DNA of 22,200 nt from Caryophanales bacterium UBA6768 (GTDB lineage Bacteria; Bacillota; Bacilli; Bacillales_D; Amphibacillaceae). Within the stretch, counting starts at the first letter, position 1. Every line of letters begins with the position of its first letter. Below the pieces are notes generated by a model. That model did not search any database and had not been told where the DNA came from. It saw nothing but the letters and a program-made list of their open reading frames with translations. The DNA lies in contig DKGO01000227.1 of the NCBI GenBank assembly GCA_002453315.1, positions 1 through 22,200 on the forward strand. The letters are read 5' to 3'. Positions 7,952 through 15,877 of the stretch are shown here, in pieces. The translations under genes were made by a program, and so were the position numbers.

Positions 7952-8303
7952 ATGCTTGTTCAAACTTTTCTTCAAGTTGGTTTAATTTTTCTTCACACGT
8001 TTTTATGATGTCATCAGGGAACTCTTCATCGTATTCAACACCGTGTGGATAATAATGCTTGCCAATGTAAGGTTTGCCAATCTTCATAACTGCGTTCGCT
8101 TGTTCAACCATTCCTTCTACAGCAACAGCAGGAACACGAAGATAATATACATCTCCAGTGATCATATTTTCAAACTTGTAATCATATGTAACACGTGCAT
8201 AATCCCATTGTTCATCCCGCAATAAACCTAATGAACCTGTTAAGTGCTCAAGAACAGCGAATGGAACTGTTTTACCTTCAATATTACTATTTTCAAAAAC
8301 CAT
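7950..8303 (-). CDS. YugN-like family protein
   Basis: This soluble protein of 117 residues has no signal peptide or membrane segment. It resembles the YugN-like family: a central QWDYARVTYDYKFE block, then YYLRVPAVAVEG and IGKPYIGKHYYPHGVEYDEEFP, with an acidic, Lys/Glu-rich C-terminal helix. The family has no known function. The ATG at 8303 has an AAAGGAGAG site about 7 bases upstream. It lies upstream of the YtvI-like gene on the minus strand and is divergent from ylbC. The match is from remembered family patterns, so the name is moderately sure. Confidence 0.65.
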   Translation of the reverse strand: MVFENSNIEGKTVPFAVLEHLTGSLGLLRDEQWDYARVTYDYKFENMITGDVYYLRVPAVAVEGMVEQANAVMKIGKPYIGKHYYPHGVEYDEEFPDDIIKTCEEKLNQLEEKFEQA

Positions 8304-8480
8304 TTGATTCTCTCCTTTAATGCTAAATAATAACGTGTCTTATTAAGTATAACGTACTTTTATTGTAAAGAAAACAAACAGGATCATGTTTCAGTAAAAA
8401 TAGATAATTAATGAACTTTGTAAAAGGACTTTTTTAGTTCCCTGCGAAATATATATAAAGTTAGAAGGGAGCCATACATT

Positions 8481-9488
8481 TTGTCTAAGCGACTCATCAT
8501 TCTGATTGTTTTTTTAATTGGATTAACAGCATGTCAACTAAAAGATTTAAATCAAATAATAAAAAATGAAAGTACGACAGAACCCGAGCAAGAAGAAATC
8601 AAACGATTAAATATAGATGTTCTTGATTTGATGGGTAAAAGTGTTGAAGAGGCAACTGAGCACTTTGGTGAACCGCATGAGAAAGGACAATCGATCTTTA
8701 ATTATGAATGGTTAGTTTACAACTCAACTGCACAATATTTACAAGTTGGTCACGAGGAAGGGAAAATTGTTACTATTTTTATTTTAGGTGATCAAATTAT
8801 TAAAGGTCCATTGCAAATTAGGAGTCAATATAATGATATTAAGGAACATGTGTTGATAAAAAATGAAATTACAGTCCACCATAATCATGGTGAATATAAA
8901 TTTGTATTAACAGAAGAAGATATGCGAGAGCATCCATTAGTTCAACTAACAGCCGACACGTATGCGCAGCTCTATTTTGACCGATATACAGCTGAACTAG
9001 TTGCAATTCGTTTACTCAATAAAGATATATTACTTGCGCATCGACCATATCGAATCGTGTACAAAGGTCCATTAAATACAAATCAAGCGATAAATAGTGA
9101 GTTACAAAAGGAAGCGGAAAAAGCGAACGTTAAACAAATTTTTTCAATTACAAACGTATTAAGAGAAAGATATGAAAAACAGAAGTTGGACTGGCATGAA
9201 AAAGTAGCAAACACAGCTTACCACCACAGTAAAGATATGAAAGAAAATGGTTATTTTGATCATTATTCTGAAAAACATGGCGATTTAAAAAATAGGTTAA
9301 CTAAAAACGAGATTAAATATTTTCTCGCTGGGGAAAATATTGCTGCAGAATATCCGGATGGAATAGCAGCGGTTATGGGCTGGCTTAATAGTGAAGGGCA
9401 TCGGGAAACGATGTTTCATGAAGACTTTACTCATTTAGGTGTCGGAGTTTATGATAAACACTATACTCAAAATTATATAGCAAAATAA
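8481..9488 (+). CDS. ylbC: CAP/SCP-domain lipoprotein YlbC
   Basis: This is a predicted membrane-anchored extracellular protein of 335 residues. It has a signal peptide with lipobox LTAC (Cys18), a CAP-associated N-terminal region (from about 45, with LDLMGKSVEEATEHFGEP and a repeated YLQVGHEEGKIVTIFI-type unit) and a C-terminal CAP/SCP domain (about 215-335). The CAP cavity residues are in YHHSKDM, AGENIA and GHRETMFHEDFTHLGVGVY. B. subtilis YlbC has the same layout and its function is unknown. The start is the TTG at 8481, with AGAAGGGAG about 9 bases upstream; no ATG fits and the signal peptide begins there. It stands alone between the divergent YugN-like gene and ylbD, and a separate hairpin arm lies after its stop. 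Confidence 0.85.
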   Translation: MSKRLIILIVFLIGLTACQLKDLNQIIKNESTTEPEQEEIKRLNIDVLDLMGKSVEEATEHFGEPHEKGQSIFNYEWLVYNSTAQYLQVGHEEGKIVTIFILGDQIIKGPLQIRSQYNDIKEHVLIKNEITVHHNHGEYKFVLTEEDMREHPLVQLTADTYAQLYFDRYTAELVAIRLLNKDILLAHRPYRIVYKGPLNTNQAINSELQKEAEKANVKQIFSITNVLRERYEKQKLDWHEKVANTAYHHSKDMKENGYFDHYSEKHGDLKNRLTKNEIKYFLAGENIAAEYPDGIAAVMGWLNSEGHRETMFHEDFTHLGVGVYDKHYTQNYIAK

Positions 9489-9492
9489 AATA

Positions 9493-9570
9493 GGCTCACC
9501 ACTATGGGCAATCTAAGTATGATAAATAGTAACCATTAACCAATATTATATTCGGGCTAAGGGGTGAGCC
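9493..9570 (+). promoter_or_regulatory. Inverted repeat able to mask the ylbD ribosome-binding site
   Basis: GGCTCACC at 9493-9500, just after the ylbC stop, is the exact complement of GGTGAGCC at 9563-9570, which contains part of the ylbD Shine-Dalgarno sequence (AAGGGGTG) and ends 3 bases before its ATG. On a transcript reading through from ylbC the two arms could pair and block ylbD translation. A transcript starting within the 62-base gap would lack the left arm. Confidence 0.45.
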
Positions 9571-9573
9571 GAA

Positions 9574-9930
9574 ATGTCCAAAGAGTCTGTTGAATTATTT
9601 AAGTCTTTTTTAAAAAAACATCCAGAACTCATTAACGAAGTTAGAAATGGAAAATGGACTTGGCAACAGTTATATGAGGAATGGTACCTTTTTGGTGAAG
9701 AAGACGACAGATGGAACGACTATAAATTACGAAACGCTGAAAACTTAGATGGATTTAGTGGTGTATTATCCAAATTAAAACAAATAAATTTAGAAGAAGT
9801 TCAAAAAAATATTGTGGAAGTAAAAGGAATGTTAAGTACGATTCAAGAGCTTGTTCGTGAGTTCCAGCCGAAACAAGAACAGTCTGCACATCACGTTAAC
9901 TCCTATTATCGTTCGCCATATAAATATTAA
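9574..9930 (+). CDS. ylbD: YlbD-family spore coat protein
   Basis: This small acidic/basic mixed protein has 118 residues and no signal peptide. The N-terminal half (SVELFKSFLKKHPELINEVRNGKWTWQQLYEEWYLFGEED) is typical of the YlbD family, annotated as a putative spore coat protein. It is followed by a helical segment (about 55-95) and a Tyr-rich tail (SYYRSPYKY), a composition common in coat-associated proteins. The ATG at 9574 has an AAGGGGTG site 5 bases upstream, and that site lies inside an inverted repeat. A strong terminator follows. The coat role is taken from the family, not from this sequence. Confidence 0.85.
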   Translation: MSKESVELFKSFLKKHPELINEVRNGKWTWQQLYEEWYLFGEEDDRWNDYKLRNAENLDGFSGVLSKLKQINLEEVQKNIVEVKGMLSTIQELVREFQPKQEQSAHHVNSYYRSPYKY

Positions 9931-9939
9931 ATACATTTG

Positions 9940-9974
9940 CACCCAGTGATGATTCACTGGGTGTTTTGTTTGTT
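9940..9974 (+). terminator. Intrinsic terminator after ylbD
   Basis: A perfect 10-bp stem (9940-9949 with 9954-9963) closes the 4-base loop TGAT and is followed by a T-rich tail (TTTTGTTTGTT). Confidence 0.9.
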
Positions 9975-10049
9975 TAGACTCGCATCGCATATGGATAAAA
10001 AAATAATTGAAGCAGACAATACAAATATGAAGAAAGGAGGAGTTCTAAA

Positions 10050-10445
10050 ATGAATTACCTTGCAACATCATTAACAGTACTATTATTCATCTCGACACAA
10101 GCAATGAATATACAGCCTCCTAAAGTTATTAACCATACCGTCATAACCCAAAAAGAGAATATAAAAGCAACAAAAATTAATCATCATATTAAAGGACAAG
10201 ACGTATACATCGAAAGTATCGTTCCAAATTTTACCTTTATCTCTAATGGAGAAAGAAAAAAAGCTAAACATGGTGAAGGTCATATTCATGTATATTTGAA
10301 TGGTAAAAAAGTAAAAGAAGCAAATCGACCAGCCTTTATCTTAAAAGATTTACCAAAAGGAAAGCATGACATTACGCTCAAATTCGTTCATAATGATGAA
10401 AGTTCATATAAATATGAAGAAACGATAAGAGTAATAATAAAATAA
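10050..10445 (+). CDS. Small exported protein of unknown function with a GEGHIHVYLNG motif
   Basis: I do not recognise a named gene. The 131-residue protein begins with a hydrophobic stretch (about 4-16) that could be a signal peptide ending near TQA-M (18-19), although it lacks the usual N-terminal positive charges. The rest looks like a single beta-sandwich: VYIESIVPNFTF (about 52-63), a basic linker, GEGHIHVYLNGKKV (75-88) with two His at 78 and 80, then AFILKDLPKGKHDITLKFVHND. The pattern of a short exported domain with clustered His recalls small metal- or ligand-binding Ig-like domains, but no function can be given. The ATG has a very strong AAAGGAGGA site. It sits between ylbD and ylbF, where B. 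subtilis has ylbE, and is flanked by terminators on both sides, so it is its own transcription unit. Confidence 0.8.
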   Translation: MNYLATSLTVLLFISTQAMNIQPPKVINHTVITQKENIKATKINHHIKGQDVYIESIVPNFTFISNGERKKAKHGEGHIHVYLNGKKVKEANRPAFILKDLPKGKHDITLKFVHNDESSYKYEETIRVIIK

Positions 10446-10450
10446 TGACT

Positions 10451-10487
10451 GAAGTCATGTGATAGGTTCACATGACTTCTTTGTTCT
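10451..10487 (+). terminator. Intrinsic terminator after the small exported protein gene
   Basis: A perfect 12-bp stem (10451-10462 with 10468-10479) has the 5-base loop TAGGT and is followed by TTTGTTCT. Confidence 0.85.
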
Positions 10488-10515
10488 GGAATGACAATGC
10501 GATCAGTTTCACCCT

Positions 10516-10544
10516 TTGTAATTGACTAAAATATTTTATATAAT
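10516..10544 (+). promoter_or_regulatory. Candidate sigma-A promoter for ylbF-ylbG
   Basis: TTGTAA (10516-10521), 17 bases, then a perfect TATAAT (10539-10544). The predicted start is about 20 bases before the ylbF start codon and just after the preceding terminator. A TTGACT at 10522-10527 is too close to the -10 to be its -35. Confidence 0.65.
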
Positions 10545-10571
10545 AGAGTTGATGAATGGAGGTGTTGTTAT

Positions 10572-11012
10572 TTGATAACAACAAATGACTTACTACAAGT
10601 GATTGAAAATTCGGAACTACTGGCAACATATATTTCTCAATCTGAGATTGCGATTCAATATAAAGAGGCAAAAGAAAGTCTTGGCAATGATACGGAAGCT
10701 CAAATGCTAATTGCACGTTTCGTCAATATGAAAGAAAAATATGAAGAGGTTGAAAGGTTTGGAAAATACCATCCCGACTTTAACACGATTACAACCGAAA
10801 TGCGTGAAGCGAAGCGGGCAGTTGACTTACATGAAACTGTAGCAAATTTTAAGAAAACCGAACGAGAAATGGAAAAATTATTAAATGAAGTCAGTGGGAT
10901 TATTGCACATTCAGTATCACAAAGTATAAAAGTCCCAACGGGCAATCCGTTTTTTGATAATCGAAGTTGCCAAGGTGGCTGTGCGTCAGGTGGCTCTTGT
11001 GGTTGTAATTAA
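10572..11012 (+). CDS. ylbF: YlbF/RicF, Cys-rich component of the Ric (Y) complex
   Basis: YlbF (RicF) acts with YmcA (RicA) and YaaT (RicT) in a complex that carries Fe-S clusters. In B. subtilis the complex promotes maturation of polycistronic mRNAs through RNase Y and is needed for sporulation, competence and biofilm formation. The 146-residue protein is mainly helical, with the family block EKYEEVERFGKYHPDF and the C-terminal KVPTGNPFFDN followed by the cluster-binding tail with C133, C137, C143 and C145 in a Gly/Ser-rich stretch. The start is the TTG at 10572, with GGAGGTG about 9 bases upstream; no ATG is available. ylbG follows 26 bases later, and the pair ends at a terminator. The partner genes are not in this window. 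Confidence 0.93.
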   Translation: MITTNDLLQVIENSELLATYISQSEIAIQYKEAKESLGNDTEAQMLIARFVNMKEKYEEVERFGKYHPDFNTITTEMREAKRAVDLHETVANFKKTEREMEKLLNEVSGIIAHSVSQSIKVPTGNPFFDNRSCQGGCASGGSCGCN

Positions 11013-11038
11013 AGAAAATGTGTAATAGGAGTAATGTG

Positions 11039-11317
11039 ATGATAAATGAACGAATTGGTCTATCTGTTTGGTTATACTCATTAAAGCATATAAGGAATTT
11101 ACGTCGTTTTGGGAATATCATCTACGTTTCTCGCAGAATGAAATATGTAATTCTTTATTGCCGACGGCAAGAGTTGGATTCCACGATTGAAAGATTGCAA
11201 TCATATTCTTTTGTAAAGGAAGTCCAGCCATCATTAAAACCTTATTTAAAAACAGAATATGAAAAAACAAGACATCATGAGAAAGAAAAAGAATACGATA
11301 TCCAAATAGGTTTATAA
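11039..11317 (+). CDS. ylbG: YlbG, DUF2129 family protein
   Basis: This small cytoplasmic protein of 92 residues is of unknown function and conserved in Bacillales next to ylbF. The sequence MINERIGLSVWLYSLKHIRNLRRFGNIIYVSRRMKYVILYC, then SFVKEVQPSLKPYLKTEYE, is the full DUF2129 pattern. I place the start at the ATG at 11039, with AGGAG 7 bases upstream, not at the upstream in-frame ATG at 11018. The latter lacks a site and would add seven residues not expected in the family. It is co-transcribed with ylbF and ends before a terminator. A link to the Ric complex is suggested only by position. Confidence 0.9.
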   Translation: MINERIGLSVWLYSLKHIRNLRRFGNIIYVSRRMKYVILYCRRQELDSTIERLQSYSFVKEVQPSLKPYLKTEYEKTRHHEKEKEYDIQIGL

Positions 11318-11328
11318 ATAATTAAATT

Positions 11329-11358
11329 ACCCAGCCAAATTAAGCTGGGTTTTAATTT
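11329..11358 (+). terminator. Intrinsic terminator after ylbG
   Basis: ACCCAGC (11329-11335) pairs with GCTGGGT (11344-11350) around an 8-base loop. TTTAATTTT follows, a somewhat interrupted U tract. Confidence 0.75.
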
Positions 11359-11383
11359 TCTACTATATAGGTTAATTATAAAA

Positions 11384-11515
11384 AAAATCCCTGCAGGAAA
11401 TGCTGCAGGAGCCTCTAGCCATTTGAGGCAATGGGAGAGGAGAAATCGGATAAGCTTATGGGGAAAAGTAAGCCTACTCCGATGTTGGCACAACATCGCG
11501 AATAAGATGTTGTAA
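11384..11515 (+). ncRNA. ylbH leader (structured 5' RNA upstream of rsmD)
   Basis: This non-coding stretch lies between ylbG and rsmD (ylbH), a gap of about 320 bases. It has dense helix potential: 11390-11396 with 11403-11409, CCTCT 11412-11416 with AGAGG 11436-11440 plus CCAT/ATGG inside, and ATCGGA 11445-11450 with TCCGAT 11478-11483 enclosing GCTTA/TAAGC. CAACATC at 11491-11497 can pair with GATGTTG on either side (11481-11487 or 11506-11512). A structured ylbH leader has been described in Bacillus by comparative genomics (Rfam ylbH). I match it by gene context and by structure, not by alignment. The two competing pairings suggest a switch. Its ligand or signal is unknown, and the transcript boundaries are approximate. 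Confidence 0.65.
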
Positions 11516-11529
11516 ACCTATTATTAGCA

Positions 11530-11561
11530 AAATGTGATCCGTTTATACGCTTCACTTTTTT
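11530..11561 (+). terminator. Possible intrinsic terminator downstream of the ylbH leader
   Basis: GTGA (11534-11537) and CGT (11540-11542) pair with ACG (11547-11549) and TCAC (11552-11555) around a 4-base loop, with a small internal bulge. A run of six T follows at 11556-11561. The A-rich base before the left arm can extend the stem. It is weak, but well placed to attenuate transcription into rsmD. Confidence 0.45.
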
Positions 11562-11585
11562 ATTTAAAAATTAAAAATAGAAAAT

Positions 11586-11614
11586 TAATTTAAATTTCTC
11601 CTAATAATATGATA
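11586..11614 (+). promoter_or_regulatory. Weak promoter candidate for rsmD
   Basis: TTAATT, 17 bases, TATGAT, about 55 bases before the rsmD start. The surrounding 100 bases are very AT-rich and otherwise show nothing. If real, it would bypass the leader RNA upstream. Confidence 0.3.
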
Positions 11615-11669
11615 GGATGATTTTGTACATATGTTTAGATGTTCAACAAATGAATGAGGTGTCCATATT

Positions 11670-12224
11670 TTGCGAGTGATAGCTGGTGAACAAAAAGGGA
11701 TTTCATTAAAATCTGTCCCTGGAATCACAACGAGACCTACATCGGATAAAGTGAGAGGATCGATCTTTAATATTATCGGACCTTACTTTACGGGAGGAAA
11801 TGGCTTAGATTTATTTGCAGGCAGTGGGGCGCTTGGTATAGAGGCTATAAGTAGAGGGCTTTCGAAAGTAATTTTTGTTGATCGGGATTATCATGCTATC
11901 CAGACAATAAAAGAAAATGTTAAGCGAACCCAAGTCGAACAGAAAGCTGAAATTTACCGGACTAACGCAAACTTGGCACTGAAAGCGCTGAAAAAAAGAG
12001 ATGTCCAATTTTCGTATGTTTTTTTAGATCCGCCGTATAATAATAAAATCATTTTGGATCTAATCAAAAATATCCAAATTTTTAACCTTCTTCTAGCCGA
12101 TGGGCAAATCGTCGTTGAACATTCAAACAAATTGAACCTTCCAGATAAAATTGAAGAAGTGACTCGGAAAAAATGTGGTGTGTACGGAAATACGGCAATC
12201 TCAATCTACACGAAGGAGGAGTAA
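11670..12224 (+). CDS. rsmD: 16S rRNA (guanine966-N2)-methyltransferase RsmD (YlbH)
   Basis: RsmD methylates N2 of G966 in 16S rRNA using S-adenosylmethionine. The 184-residue protein has the complete Rossmann methyltransferase layout: MRVIAGEQKG at the N-terminus, TRPTSDKVRGSIFNI, motif I LDLFAGSGALGIEAISRG (SAM binding), the acidic VDRD end of the second strand, and the catalytic motif IV FLDPPY. The start is the TTG at 11670, with a GAGGTG site about 8 bases upstream; the family's usual MRVIxG start supports it. coaD follows 9 bases later, the near-universal pairing in Firmicutes. The preceding structured leader may control both genes. Confidence 0.95.
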   Translation: MRVIAGEQKGISLKSVPGITTRPTSDKVRGSIFNIIGPYFTGGNGLDLFAGSGALGIEAISRGLSKVIFVDRDYHAIQTIKENVKRTQVEQKAEIYRTNANLALKALKKRDVQFSYVFLDPPYNNKIILDLIKNIQIFNLLLADGQIVVEHSNKLNLPDKIEEVTRKKCGVYGNTAISIYTKEE

Positions 12225-12737
<513 letters not shown>

Positions 12738-12744
<7 letters not shown>

Positions 12745-13946
12745 GCAATCGCAACTAAACGAACAATCATAAAAAAAAGTAAAGCACTTAACGTAAAGGT
12801 AGAACCATACGAAGTCAACAAGCTCCACACATTTGAAAAAAAATCATTTGCCGAAAGGTCATTAGGTGCGGTAATCGTTGGAGAATGTGTATATAAATAT
12901 TTATTATTGAACGGATGCCATAAAGCGACTGTAAATAACATCGCATAAACACCATGAAGTACTCTTGCTACAAAGTAAGGCCAAAACCGAATCCGGGCCT
13001 GGGCAAGAAAACTTGCAACTTGGGCTTGGATGGAAAAGCCATTGAAGCCTAATATAAAGCTCACGATCAACATTTGATGGAATAAAGAAGCATCATTAGT
13101 TTCACTGATTAATTGTGCGCCATTTGTTATTTCTAACAGTCCTGAAAAAAAAGGAACACTTAATTCAAATGGCATTGAAAAAATGGAGAATACAACTCCT
13201 ATAAAAAAAGCAATGAATTGTGTAACGTTCACTAAGTTAAGGACATTGTTTAAGACTGAAAACAAAATAATAAAGCCACCAATTATGAGCAATGTTTGGA
13301 TTGCTGAGTTGACGGAATCTCCTAATAACTTCCCAATGGTACGATTATCACTCATTCGCTTATGATGCATTTTAGAAAATGCACTTTTCAATGACATAGG
13401 CTCTGGAGATTGTTTGTTTACATGTAGTTCCTCTTTCCCCCCATGGAATCGCATCGTAATTCCAACGAACAAATTACCTAAATAATGGCTTGCCATAATT
13501 AAAAATGCAAGAGAAGCATTATGAAAAAAACCGACAGCAATTGCTCCCCCCATAAATAACGGATTTGAGGAATTTGTGAATGAAACGAGTCTTTCTGCTT
13601 CAATCGCTGTTAACTGTTTTTCTTGTTTTAAACGGGCAGTAAATTTTGCCCCTGCTGGAAATCCAGACGCAATCCCCATCGAAAAAACAAACCCACCAAC
13701 GCCGGGAACACGAAAAAGCGGCCGCATAAAAGGCTCAAACAATACCCCAATAAAACTAACGACACCTAATCCAATCATAATTTCCGAAACGACGAAAAAT
13801 GGAAACAGAGAAGGGAACACGACATTCCCCCAAATATTCAACCCATCCATTGCCGCAGATAATGAATCTTTAGGCGAAAAGATTATTAATAAACCGATAA
13901 ATGTTATGATAAAAGCATAAACAACTGTCTGAGTTTTTGAGAACAT
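12738..13946 (-). CDS. ylbJ: Sporulation integral membrane protein YlbJ
   Basis: This polytopic membrane protein has 402 residues and around eight hydrophobic segments in two halves. Each half has a nucleoside-recognition (Gate) type block: FPSLFPFFVVSEIMIGLGVV with GFPAGAKFTARLKQE and SFTNSSNPLFMGGAIAVGFF, then the second half with LPFFSGLLEITNGAQL-like and ILGFNGFSIQAQVASF segments. B. subtilis YlbJ is made in the mother cell under sigma-E and is needed for heat-resistant spores. I could not identify a clear sigma-E promoter upstream. The ATG at 13946 has a GGTGAG site about 10 bases upstream. It is convergent with coaD and divergent from ylbK. Confidence 0.93.
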
Positions 13947-14057
13947 TAATTATCAGCTCACCACACATGCTACAATTTTGTATTACTGTCTGTCCATTCG
14001 TTAAACTATACGTAACGTCTTCTTTATTTAGACCTTTGCTAAAAAAGAGGTGGGCTC

Positions 14058-14834
14058 ATGCAACCAAAGGTAGGCTTAGCGCTAGGGGCAGGTGGAGCGA
14101 GGGGTTTCGCTCACATTGGTGTACTGAAGGTATTGGAGGAACATCAAATTCCAATTGATTATATTGCTGGAAGCAGTATAGGTTCATTAGTTGGAGCATT
14201 GTTTTGCTTAGGACACCCGAGTAAAACGTTGGAACAATTTGCAACTTTATTTCGTCAGAAGTTTTATTTGGACTTTACTTTTCCAAAAATGGGCTTTATT
14301 AGCGGAGAAAGATTAACAGAACTTTTGCATCTATTAACACAAGGGAAAAATCTCGAAGAGTTATCAATCCCATTAACGATTGTAGCGACTGATTTATTGT
14401 CTGGAGAAAAGGTGCTCTTCCGTGAGGGAAGCATTGCTGATGCAATTAGAGCAAGCATTAGTATACCTGGTATCTTTATACCGAAAGAATACAATGGCAC
14501 ATTATTAGTTGATGGTGGTGTCGTTGATCGCGTTCCAGTGTCAGTCGTCAAGGAGATGGGAGCGGAATGCATTATTGCTGTAGATGTTTCAAATTTAAAG
14601 ACAAAACCACAAATGAACTCTGTAATCGATGTCATTTTACAAAGTATTGATATTATGCAGCATGAAATGGTTCGGTCGCATGAATTAAATACAAATATTA
14701 TTATTCGACCTGATTTAAGCAATTACAGCTTACGTTCATTTGAGCATGCTACAGATTTGATCCGAATAGGAAGAAGAGAAACAGAAACGCAACTCGCAGC
14801 GATTAAACAGACGATTGCGAGTTGGAAGGAGTAA
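14058..14834 (+). CDS. ylbK: Patatin-like phospholipase family protein YlbK
   Basis: This is a predicted serine lipid acyl hydrolase of the patatin/RssA type with 258 residues and no signal peptide. The oxyanion loop is LGAGGARGFAHIG (9-21), the nucleophile is Ser40 in the GSSIG elbow (38-42), and the catalytic Asp is D152 in VDGGVVDRVP. The usual length of single-domain bacterial patatins matches. The substrate is unknown. The ATG at 14058 has an AGAGGTGGG site. It ends 8 bases before ylbL, and the pair forms an operon divergent from ylbJ. Confidence 0.92.
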   Translation: MQPKVGLALGAGGARGFAHIGVLKVLEEHQIPIDYIAGSSIGSLVGALFCLGHPSKTLEQFATLFRQKFYLDFTFPKMGFISGERLTELLHLLTQGKNLEELSIPLTIVATDLLSGEKVLFREGSIADAIRASISIPGIFIPKEYNGTLLVDGGVVDRVPVSVVKEMGAECIIAVDVSNLKTKPQMNSVIDVILQSIDIMQHEMVRSHELNTNIIIRPDLSNYSLRSFEHATDLIRIGRRETETQLAAIKQTIASWKE

Positions 14835-14842
14835 AAAATAGA

Positions 14843-15877
14843 ATGAAGGAACCAGGTTCAATTCGGATGCGCAGAAGAATATACAATGTATGTTTACTTT
14901 TAATTATTATTATCTTACTTTCAGTTGTTAAGTTGCCTTATTATGTAACGTATCCGGGGGAGGCCGAGCCTTTAGATGAAATGGTTCGGGTTGAAGATGG
15001 AAATCATGAAGGTGGAAGTTTAATGTTAACAACGATCCGAATGGGGAAAGCAAACGTTGTTCAATATGTTGCCGCTCACTTTAGTAAATATCAACTGGTT
15101 TTTCCTGAAAGTCAAATAAAGCGAGAGTGGGAAAGTGAGCAAGAGTTTGATCATAGGCAACTGAAAATTATGGAAGGTTCGCAGCAAACTTCTACGATCG
15201 TCGCATACAAACTAGCAAATGAAAAAATTGAAATTAAAAATAAAGGGGCGATCGTTGCAGGACTGATTGAAGAAATGCCGGCAGCAAAAGAGCTGCTCGT
15301 TGGAGATGTGATTATCGCGGTAAATCATCAAAAAATCGAAAAAGCTGAAGAACTTCTCGACTATTTAAAAGGGAAGGAAAAAGGAGAAGAAATTCATTTA
15401 GCAATTGAACGAAATGGTGTGATGCGTGAAGTCGATCTCACGATAGAACAATTTCCAGAACAGCTTAGTGAAAATGGAGAAATACTGTATGGAGTTGGCA
15501 TCGTCGGACCTGTTACAAAAAGAGTAATAGAAACGGAAAGAAAAATACAGTTTGATACGAACAATATTGGTGGACCGTCAGCTGGGTTAATGTTTGCTCT
15601 TGAAATTTACAACCAATTAACGAAAGACGATATTACAAAAGGGCATAACATTGCAGGAACTGGAGAAATATTTGAAGATGGAACAGTTGGAGCAATTGGA
15701 GGAATTGAACAAAAAATTGTTGCAGCAGATAAAGCAGGAACAGAGTTTTTCTTCGCTCCAATTGCGGGAGAGAATTTTGAGGTTGCCAAAAAGGCTGCAG
15801 CAGACATTAAAACAAAGATGCATATTGTCCCTGTTCAGACGATTGATGATGCCCTTGAATTTTTAAAAACTTTATAA
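14843..15877 (+). CDS. ylbL: YlbL, membrane-anchored PDZ and Lon-type protease
   Basis: This is an extracellularly facing membrane-anchored serine protease. In B. subtilis YlbL helps CtpA degrade the SOS cell-division inhibitor YneA. In order it has a basic N-terminus, one membrane helix (about 15-32, VCLLLIIIILLSVVKLPYYV), a PDZ domain (about 130-195, AIVAGLIEEMPAAKELLVGDVIIAVN) and a Lon proteolytic domain. The catalytic dyad appears as Ser246 in GGPSAGLMFALEIY and Lys291 in GGIEQKIVAADKAG. From the ATG at 14843 it has 344 residues, close to B. subtilis YlbL. I prefer this to the TTG at 14822, which lies inside the Shine-Dalgarno region (GGAAGGAG) and overlaps ylbK. Its last 6 bases overlap the convergent ylbM. 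Confidence 0.95.
   Translation: MKEPGSIRMRRRIYNVCLLLIIIILLSVVKLPYYVTYPGEAEPLDEMVRVEDGNHEGGSLMLTTIRMGKANVVQYVAAHFSKYQLVFPESQIKREWESEQEFDHRQLKIMEGSQQTSTIVAYKLANEKIEIKNKGAIVAGLIEEMPAAKELLVGDVIIAVNHQKIEKAEELLDYLKGKEKGEEIHLAIERNGVMREVDLTIEQFPEQLSENGEILYGVGIVGPVTKRVIETERKIQFDTNNIGGPSAGLMFALEIYNQLTKDDITKGHNIAGTGEIFEDGTVGAIGGIEQKIVAADKAGTEFFFAPIAGENFEVAKKAAADIKTKMHIVPVQTIDDALEFLKTL

Noticed and set aside
8413..8440. GAACT/AGTTC hairpin upstream of ylbC
   Set aside because: Only five pairs around a long loop in AT-rich DNA; expected by chance.
13576..13920. Plus-strand open frame of 114 codons
   Set aside because: Antisense to ylbJ, with no ribosome-binding site and composition typical of a reversed membrane protein gene.
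13947..14057. Search for a sigma-E promoter before ylbJ
   Set aside because: An AATACAAA resembling a -10 is present on the minus strand, but the nearest ATATT-like box is spaced about 19 bases away, outside the normal range.
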